Shown: positions 58,639 through 64,000 of the stretch, piece by piece
Position numbering within the stretch: the stretch's first letter is position 1
How the letters are laid out: every line of letters begins with the position of its first letter
Assembly: GCA_964399165.1 (NCBI GenBank)
Contig: CAYNPO010000004.1
Coordinates: 130,064-194,063, forward strand
DNA: 64,000 bases
From: UBA6144 sp964399165
GTDB taxonomy: Bacteria > Bdellovibrionota > Bacteriovoracia > Bacteriovoracales > Bacteriovoracaceae
Direction of reading: 5' to 3'
The notes under the pieces: generated by a model
What the model was told of the DNA's origin: nothing
Databases searched by the model: none
Seen by the model: only the letters and a program-made list of their open reading frames with translations
Program-made: the position numbers and the translations under genes

Positions 58639-59787
58639 ATGCGCTCCACTCCCGAAAAACCGCTTTTGATCGGCATCCTGGGGGGGGGGCAATTGGGTAT
58701 GCTGCTTGCGCGTCAATGCCAGCCTTGGGGGCTCCCCGTTCGTCTGTACTCCGAGACCCCAGGTAGAACCCCTGCCCACCTCTTCGCCCAAGAAGTGGTG
58801 GAGGGTCACGGATGGCGTGATCTCCAGGCGTTGCGGCGGTTTTTGGCGGGCGTGGACGTGGCCCTCCTGGAAAATGAGTTCATCCCGGCCGAGTTATTGG
58901 CGGAGGCCTCGGCAGGACTTCCCGTCCGCTTCCTCCCCAGCCTCGAAGCCTACGCTATCTTCCAGGACAAGCGCCGGGAAAAGGAGCTGGCCCGGAAAGC
59001 GGGGGTCCCCACCCCCGACTTCGCTCCGGTTTCCACTATGGAAGAATTACGCCCCTGGATCGAGCGGTGGGGCGATCTCGTCCTCAAGACTTGCCAAGGC
59101 GGCTACGACGGGATGGGGAATCTTTCCGTGGACGTCCGCACGCCGGAGGAAGATATCCGCCGCTTCCTTGCCCGTGGCCCTTGCCTGGCCGAACGCAAAG
59201 TATCTCTCGCCAAAGAAATGGCGGTGGTCGTGGCACGCTTTCGCGGCACCACGCGGCTTTTTCCCTTGGCCGAGACCATCCAGCACGACCACATCTGCCA
59301 CCAAGTGCTCGCGCCCGCGCGGCTCAGCCCCGCCCAGGCCGCCGAGCTGACGGAGCAAGCCATCAGGCTCGTGGAAGCCTCCGGCGGCGAGGGGCTCTTC
59401 GGCCTGGAGTTCTTCCTCACCACTGACGGGAAGATCCTGTACAACGAGACCGCGCCCCGCCCGCACAACTCCGCCCACTTCACTTTGGACGCCTGCGACG
59501 TCTCCCAATTCGCCGCTGTCATCCACATGGCCCTGGGCCAAGTGCCGCCCCCACCGCGGTTGCGCCGGCCCTGCGCCGGCATGCTGAACCTACTGGGCAC
59601 CCAAGCTGGCCCTCCTGCCCTTTCCCCCCTGGAGGCCTTCACGGCCGACCCGGACGGCGCCCTCTGGCTCTATGGCAAAAGCGCTTCACGCCCGGGCCGC
59701 AAGATGGGCCACTACACGCTGCTCGGGGAGGATGCTAGTTTGGTCCTTGAGCGCCTCACCTCCTTGCAACGGAGATACTCTTTATGA
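58639..59787 (+). CDS. purK: N5-carboxyaminoimidazole ribonucleotide synthase
   Basis: 382 residues; TTAGGAAAGC precedes the ATG. ATP-grasp family: 'IGILGGGQLGMLLARQCQPW', 'LKTCQGGYDGMGNLSVD', 'LAKEMAVVVARFRGTTRLFP', and 'NETAPRPHNSAHFTLDAC' (family signature). Carboxylates AIR with bicarbonate. Overlaps purE by four bases. Divergent from purF. Confidence 0.97.
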   Translation: MRSTPEKPLLIGILGGGQLGMLLARQCQPWGLPVRLYSETPGRTPAHLFAQEVVEGHGWRDLQALRRFLAGVDVALLENEFIPAELLAEASAGLPVRFLPSLEAYAIFQDKRREKELARKAGVPTPDFAPVSTMEELRPWIERWGDLVLKTCQGGYDGMGNLSVDVRTPEEDIRRFLARGPCLAERKVSLAKEMAVVVARFRGTTRLFPLAETIQHDHICHQVLAPARLSPAQAAELTEQAIRLVEASGGEGLFGLEFFLTTDGKILYNETAPRPHNSAHFTLDACDVSQFAAVIHMALGQVPPPPRLRRPCAGMLNLLGTQAGPPALSPLEAFTADPDGALWLYGKSASRPGRKMGHYTLLGEDASLVLERLTSLQRRYSL

Positions 59788-60263
59788 GCACCCCTTTGGT
59801 CGGCCTCATCATGGGCTCGGATTCGGATTGGCCCATTATGCGTGACGCATCAAGTCTGTTGGAAAAATTCCAGATTCCTTTTGAAGCGAAGATCGTCTCC
59901 GCCCATCGGACGCCGGATTTGATGCGCGAGTACGCTTCCGGTGCCGCGGATCGCGGTCTACGCGTCATTATTGCGGGGGCCGGCGGCGCCGCCCACTTGC
60001 CCGGCATGACCGCGGCCTGGACCACTCTTCCCGTCATCGGCGTGCCCATTCCCCATGGGCCCTTGCAGGGCCAAGACGCCCTCCTTTCCATCGTGCAAAT
60101 GCCCCGGGGCATTCCCGTCGCCACCGTCGCCATCGGCAACGCCACCAACGCAGGTTGGCTCGCCTTACGGATGTTGGCGGTCTCTGACACACGCCTGCGC
60201 CAGCGCCTGGAAGAGGCGCTCGCGGAAATGGCTCGCGAGTCGACGGCGAAGAAACTCATTTAG
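59784..60263 (+). CDS. purE: N5-CAIR mutase
   Basis: 159 residues. Class I PurE: 'LIMGSDSDWPIMRDASSLLE', 'VSAHRTPDLMREYASGA', 'GLRVIIAGAGGAAHLPGMTA' and 'GVPIPHGPLQGQDALLSIVQ', with MPRGIPVATVAIGNATNAG. Converts N5-CAIR to CAIR. Start overlaps the purK stop (ATGA). Followed by a probable terminator and the nuo operon. Confidence 0.97.
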   Translation: MSTPLVGLIMGSDSDWPIMRDASSLLEKFQIPFEAKIVSAHRTPDLMREYASGAADRGLRVIIAGAGGAAHLPGMTAAWTTLPVIGVPIPHGPLQGQDALLSIVQMPRGIPVATVAIGNATNAGWLALRMLAVSDTRLRQRLEEALAEMARESTAKKLI

Positions 60264-60308
60264 GCACGCGGTTACTTTCGCAGCCCGCCAAAAATCCTCT
60301 GATGCTTT

Positions 60309-60340
60309 GCCCCCATCATTTGATTGAGGGGGCCAATTTT
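60309..60340 (+). terminator. Probable terminator after purE
   Basis: GCCCCC / GGGGGC stem (60309-60314 with 60328-60333), 13-base loop, then CAATTTT, 46 bases after the purE stop. The large loop makes it weaker than the others. The nuoA promoter must lie within or just after it; TTGATT at 60320 and a GATAGA at 60346 are candidates. Confidence 0.5.
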
Positions 60341-60381
60341 CCTGTGATAGATTCTCGGGGTCTTCTTAAGAGGAGTTGCCC

Positions 60382-60771
60382 ATGGCCGCGGATTCCGCGT
60401 CCCTTACCAGTTATCTGGCCGTGTTCGCCATGATCGTGATCGGGATCATCATCCCCTCCGCGCTCCTGGTGCTCAACAAGTTCCTGGGCTCCAAGCCCAA
60501 AGAATTCGTGCCCCGGCACCGGGCGGTTTACGAGTCTGGCGTGGAGCCCGTGGGGGACGCGCGCCAGCAGTTCTCCGTGCGTTACTACCTGGTCGCGATC
60601 ATCTTCCTGCTCTTCGACGTGGAAGTGGTCTTCATGTACCCATGGGCGCTGACCTACAAGAGCTACCTCTCCCAAGGCCCCTTCGTGCTGGCGGAGATCG
60701 TCCTGTTCGTGACCCTCCTCTTGGGAGGTTACTTCTACCTGCGCCTGCGTGGCGCCTTAGACTGGGATTAA
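60382..60771 (+). CDS. nuoA: NADH-quinone oxidoreductase subunit A
   Basis: 129 residues from the ATG at 60382 (AAGAGGAG upstream). Three membrane helices; family motif 'YESGVEPVGDARQQFSVRYY' and 'IIFLLFDVEVVFMYPWAL'. Membrane-arm subunit next to the quinone channel. First gene of the canonical nuo operon. Confidence 0.97.
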   Translation: MAADSASLTSYLAVFAMIVIGIIIPSALLVLNKFLGSKPKEFVPRHRAVYESGVEPVGDARQQFSVRYYLVAIIFLLFDVEVVFMYPWALTYKSYLSQGPFVLAEIVLFVTLLLGGYFYLRLRGALDWD

Positions 60772-60784
60772 CCCGGAGGAACGC

Positions 60785-61381
60785 ATGTCGAAAGACGGCA
60801 GTGCCATGATCTTTCCCACCAAGCTCTCCGACGCGGTGGCTTGGGCGCAGAAAAACTCGTTGTGGCCCATGCCCTTCGGGACATCCTGCTGCGGGATCGA
60901 AATGATGTCGACCCTCTCCAGCACCTACGACCTCTCGCGCTTCGGCGCCGAGGTGGTGCGCTTCTCACCCCGCCAGGCGGACATGCTGCTGGTGGCGGGC
61001 ACCATCACCACTAAGATGGCGCCGGTCCTGCGCACCATCTACGACCAGATGCTTGAGCCCAAGTGGGTCATCGCCATGGGCGCCTGCTCCTCTTCCGGCG
61101 GCATCTTCGACACCTACTCCGTGCTCCAAGGCATCGACGAGATCATGCCCGTGGACGTGTACGTCCCAGGCTGTCCACCCATTCCCGAGGGCCTCATCCA
61201 CGCCATCATGCACCTGCAAAAGATCATCGACGGGCGCATCCCCCGCACGCCCGCGGAAAAACCCTCCTATGAGGACGCGGTGAACGCCATGACCTACCGG
61301 CAGTGCCTGGGCGGCCATGTGAAGGCCGGCCACACCATCACCCAAGCGGACGTGGACGCCGCCAAGAGGGGGCAACCGTGA
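60785..61381 (+). CDS. nuoB: NADH-quinone oxidoreductase subunit B
   Basis: 198 residues; CGGAGGAACGC upstream. N2-cluster cysteines present: Cys35-Cys36 (GTSCCGIEMMS), Cys in 'AMGACSSSGGIFDTYSV', and Cys in 'VDVYVPGCPPIPEGLIHAIM'. Carries electrons from the peripheral arm to quinone. This intact copy is the direct reference for the cysteine-free relative at 38409. GTGA overlap with nuoC. Confidence 0.97.
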   Translation: MSKDGSAMIFPTKLSDAVAWAQKNSLWPMPFGTSCCGIEMMSTLSSTYDLSRFGAEVVRFSPRQADMLLVAGTITTKMAPVLRTIYDQMLEPKWVIAMGACSSSGGIFDTYSVLQGIDEIMPVDVYVPGCPPIPEGLIHAIMHLQKIIDGRIPRTPAEKPSYEDAVNAMTYRQCLGGHVKAGHTITQADVDAAKRGQP

Positions 61382-61959
61382 CTAACTCTTACGTGGCGGG
61401 TGCTGGCTTTCTCGCTGTCCAGGGCGAGGCCAATAAGCGCCTCTCCGAGAAATACGCCCAGGGCGCCTTGGCCGAGGGCCGGCGCCTGGTGATGGACAAG
61501 ATGGGCGAGCCGGTCTTGTGGGTGAAGGACGGCAAGGACCTCATGCTGCTGGTGAAAACCTTGCGCGCCGACCCCGTCTTCGCCATCGACTACCTCTCCG
61601 ACCTCACAGCCTACGACAACCAGGACGGTAAAGACGGCGCAGGCCGCTTCGTGCTGGTGGTCCAGCTCCACTCCCTCACCACCCATGTGCGCGTGCGGCT
61701 GAAACTCCTCTTGGCCGAGGGCCAGGAGGCTCCAACCCTCACCGGTGAGTGGCTGGGTGCCAATTGGCTTGAGCGCGAGGTCTACGACATGTACGGCATC
61801 CGCTTCACCGGCCACCCGAACCTGCGCCGGATCATGATGGACGAGCGTTTCACCGCCCACCCGTTGCGCAAGGAATACCCCATCAAGCAGCGCGAGACCT
61901 TCAAGGACAACATCCCCCTCCACCTGGGCAACCGCCCGCTGCCCGTGAGCAAGGACTAG
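61378..61959 (+). CDS. nuoC: NADH-quinone oxidoreductase subunit C
   Basis: 193 residues from GTG at 61378, overlapping the nuoB stop, with AGAGGGGG upstream. Signature 'GANWLEREVYDMYGIRFTGH' followed by 'PNLRRIMMDERFTAHPLRKE' (30-kDa subunit). Peripheral arm scaffold. Separate from nuoD here, in contrast to the fused paralogue at 36839. Confidence 0.97.
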   Translation: MTNSYVAGAGFLAVQGEANKRLSEKYAQGALAEGRRLVMDKMGEPVLWVKDGKDLMLLVKTLRADPVFAIDYLSDLTAYDNQDGKDGAGRFVLVVQLHSLTTHVRVRLKLLLAEGQEAPTLTGEWLGANWLEREVYDMYGIRFTGHPNLRRIMMDERFTAHPLRKEYPIKQRETFKDNIPLHLGNRPLPVSKD

Positions 61960-61961
61960 CC

Positions 61962-63194
61962 ATGGCTTTGGACAAATTCGACACTCCCGCCCTCGGCGTG
62001 GAGAAGACGCATGCGCTGGCGGATTTCTACAACCCCAACCTGCTCATCAACCTTGGCCCCTCCCACCCGGCCATGCACGGCACCCTGCGGGTCATGTGCC
62101 GGATCAACGGCGAGACCATCGAGGACGCCTCTTGCGAGCTGGGCTACCTCCACCGTGCCATCGAGAAGCTAGGCGAGGACAAGACCTACCACCAGTGGAT
62201 CGTCTACACCGACCGCCTGAACTACTGTTCCGCCCTCAACAACAACGTCGCCTATGTCATGGCGGTCGAGAACTTGATGGGCATCCGGATCACCGACCGC
62301 TGCATGTGGATCCGAATGATCTGCATGGAGCTTGCCCGCATCATTGACCACATCATCTGCGTCGCCATCAACGCCCTCGACCTGGGAGCCATGACCGTGT
62401 TCTGGTTGCTCTACAAGTGGCGCGAGGACGCCTACACCATGATCGAGAAGATGTGCGGCATGCGGCTGACCACCAGCTACGCCCGCATCGGTGGCATGAG
62501 CTATGACATGCCCCTCGAGGTCATGCCCCTCTTGGACAAGTTCGTGGATGAGTTCCCCAAGGCCCTGGACGAGGTGGAGAAGCTCCTCACCGGCAACCGC
62601 ATCTGGGTGGACCGCACTAAGGGCGTGGGCAAGCTGACCAAGGAAGAAGCCCTGGCCTACTCCATCACCGGCCCATGCCTGCGCGCCTCCGGCGTGGACG
62701 CGGACCTGCGCCGCGACCGTCCCTACTACGGCTACGGGGAAGTGGATTTCGACGTGGTCATCGGCTCCAACGGCGACGTCTACGACCGGTACCTGGTGCG
62801 CCTCGAGGAAATGCGCCAGTCCTGCCGCATCCTGCGCCAGTGCCTCAAGAAGCTCCCCGGCGGCCCCCTGTGGGTCGACGACAAGCGCGTGCGCATCCCT
62901 GAGAAGGCGGACGTGTACAGCAAGATGGAAGTACTGATCCACCACTTCAAGATCTTCATGGAGGGCATCGACGTGCCCCCCGGCGAGGCTTACTCCTGCG
63001 TGGAAGGCCCCAACGGCGAGCTGGGCTTCTACATCGTCAGCCGTGGCGGCCCCAAGGCCTGGCGAATGAGGATCAAGTCCCCCTCTTTCATGCTTTTCCA
63101 GAGTTACGAACACATGATCAAAGGCGACAAGATCCCCGACGCCGTGGCCAGCCTCGGCAGCGTCAACATCATCGCCGGCGAATTGGACCGCTGA
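61962..63194 (+). CDS. nuoD: NADH-quinone oxidoreductase subunit D
   Basis: 410 residues. 49-kDa subunit: 'NLGPSHPAMHGTLRVMCRI', 'ELGYLHRAIEKLGEDKTYHQ' (quinone-site His), 'YTDRLNYCSALNNNVAYVMA' (quinone-site Tyr), 'ITGPCLRASGVDADLRRDRP', 'CVEGPNGELGFYIVSRGG' and 'SLGSVNIIAGELDR'. All ligand-site residues are intact. Three bases separate it from nuoC. Confidence 0.98.
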   Translation: MALDKFDTPALGVEKTHALADFYNPNLLINLGPSHPAMHGTLRVMCRINGETIEDASCELGYLHRAIEKLGEDKTYHQWIVYTDRLNYCSALNNNVAYVMAVENLMGIRITDRCMWIRMICMELARIIDHIICVAINALDLGAMTVFWLLYKWREDAYTMIEKMCGMRLTTSYARIGGMSYDMPLEVMPLLDKFVDEFPKALDEVEKLLTGNRIWVDRTKGVGKLTKEEALAYSITGPCLRASGVDADLRRDRPYYGYGEVDFDVVIGSNGDVYDRYLVRLEEMRQSCRILRQCLKKLPGGPLWVDDKRVRIPEKADVYSKMEVLIHHFKIFMEGIDVPPGEAYSCVEGPNGELGFYIVSRGGPKAWRMRIKSPSFMLFQSYEHMIKGDKIPDAVASLGSVNIIAGELDR

Positions 63195-63207
63195 GGAAGG
63201 AAGAACC

Positions 63208-63741
63208 ATGGCCCTCTCCCCCACCATCACCGCGGCAGTCGAGAAACTCCGCCCCCAGTTCCCCACCGCGCAGGCGCTGACCCTGCCGATCCTGCACCTG
63301 ATCCAGAAGGAACGGGGCTGGGTGTCTGAAGACTCCATGAAGGAAGCCGCCGAGTACTTGGGCCTTCCCCTCTCGAAGATCAAGGAAGTGGCGACCTTCT
63401 ACACCATGTACCAGCTCAAGCCCGTGGGCAAAGTGAATCTCCAGCTGTGCGTGAACATCAGCTGCTGGCTCAATGGTTCCGAGAAGCTGCTGGCCTGCAT
63501 GGAGAAGCGCCTGGGCGTTGGTTGCGGGGAAACCACTCCGGACGGCCGTTACACCATCTCCGAAGCCGAGTGCCTCGCCTCCTGCGGCACGGCTCCCGTC
63601 CTCCAGGTCAATGAGGACTACTTCGAGAACCTGGACGTGCCCAAGCTCAACGCCCTCCTGGACCGCATCGACGGCGAACTCGCCGCCGGCAAACTCCAAA
63701 CCGGCTACGCCGCCCGCAACGTGGGGAGCCCCAATGCTTAG
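63208..63741 (+). CDS. nuoE: NADH-quinone oxidoreductase subunit E
   Basis: 177 residues; GGAAGGAAGAACC upstream. Thioredoxin-like [2Fe-2S] protein with Cys-x4-Cys (LCVNISCWLNGS) and Cys-x3-Cys (AECLASCGTAP) for cluster N1a, and 'ATFYTMYQLKPVGK'. Binds NuoF. Its 3' end overlaps nuoF by eight bases. Confidence 0.97.
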   Translation: MALSPTITAAVEKLRPQFPTAQALTLPILHLIQKERGWVSEDSMKEAAEYLGLPLSKIKEVATFYTMYQLKPVGKVNLQLCVNISCWLNGSEKLLACMEKRLGVGCGETTPDGRYTISEAECLASCGTAPVLQVNEDYFENLDVPKLNALLDRIDGELAAGKLQTGYAARNVGSPNA

Positions 63742-64000
63742 TTCACCCGATTTGGTCATCACCAAGCACACCCACGACGATGCTTACCGTTTCTTGGCCG
63801 GCTACAAGGCCAAGGGCGGCTACACTGGCTCCGCCAAGGCCCTCGGCATGACCGACGCCGCGGTGGTGGACGAGGTGAAGAAATCCAACCTGAGGGGCCG
63901 CGGCGGCGCGGGCTTCCCCACCGGCATGAAGTGGTCCTTCATGCCCAAGGACCCCAAAAACCCCGACGGCACGCCCAAGCCCAAGTACATCGTCTGCAAC
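63734..64000 (+). CDS. nuoF: NADH-quinone oxidoreductase subunit F, N-terminal part (3' truncated by window)
   Basis: 89 codons visible from the ATG at 63734. The FMN/NADH-binding signature 'SNLRGRGGAGFPTGMKWSFM' is present. GGGGAG precedes the start. The gene continues beyond the window, so the NADH site and the C-terminal 4Fe-4S motif cannot be checked. Confidence 0.95.
   Translation, partial: MLSSPDLVITKHTHDDAYRFLAGYKAKGGYTGSAKALGMTDAAVVDEVKKSNLRGRGGAGFPTGMKWSFMPKDPKNPDGTPKPKYIVCN

Noticed and set aside
1..64000. CRISPR arrays, insertion sequences, phage genes
   Set aside because: No regularly spaced direct repeats, transposase or integrase motifs were found in the reading frames.

Overview
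This is a GC-rich, gene-dense chromosomal stretch from a flagellated, respiring Gram-negative bacterium. A heptose epimerase for lipopolysaccharide, many lipobox lipoproteins, TatC, FliL, a FliG-like protein, a cbb3-type oxidase and complex I all fit that. The number of secreted proteins of unknown function, including several zinc peptidase-like proteins, suggests the Bdellovibrionota or another deltaproteobacterial-grade group. That placement is an inference; no 16S or ribosomal gene is present. No insertion sequence, prophage or CRISPR array was seen.

Layout. 1-5.2 kb: alanine dehydrogenase 3' part, FliL, an unlisted 57-residue protein, a rhomboid lacking its catalytic serine in the usual place, methylmalonyl-CoA epimerase, a Cys-rich lipoprotein and a one-domain asparaginase. 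5.2-20.2 kb: HtpG, a PAS histidine kinase, two divergent secreted or lipoprotein metallopeptidases, a DksA-type zinc finger protein, a TetR regulator with a likely operator, an HPt-HATPase protein, a papain-like secreted protein, a 41-bp perfect palindrome, and an operon of HldD, a FliG-like protein and a membrane protein. 20.2-24.6 kb: a TIMP/NTR-like secreted protein, speE-speB, and a duplicated uspA-hsp20 pair. 24.6-29.7 kb: a ten-gene overlapping minus-strand operon with a di-haem cytochrome c, ccoN and ccoO followed by seven small or unrecognised, mostly membrane proteins. A CATGA-N6-TCATG box (CRP/FNR type) lies in front of this operon and also in front of the second uspA-hsp20 pair.

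30-41 kb: tatC, methionine aminopeptidase, a 2-hydroxyacid dehydrogenase, aat, a desaturase, and a four-gene operon (lipoprotein, NuoB-like, NuoCD-like, ferredoxin-like) whose complex I-type subunits have lost most metal and quinone ligands. A tRNA-Leu(UAA) follows. 41-48 kb: DUF72 protein, a degenerate sensor kinase, phenylalanine hydroxylase, an AlkA-type glycosylase, tandem secreted paralogues and a gluzincin-like lipoprotein. 48-60.3 kb: nearly the whole de novo IMP pathway, as purF-C-D-(N-S-L fusion)-Q-H-M on the minus strand, divergent from purK-purE. 60.4-64 kb: canonical nuoA-F, nuoF running off the end.

The observations most worth a second look are the ligand-depleted complex I-like operon, the PurN-PurS-PurL fusion, the cbb3 operon with its satellite membrane proteins and shared regulatory box, several genes with leaderless-promoter geometry, and the 41-bp palindrome.
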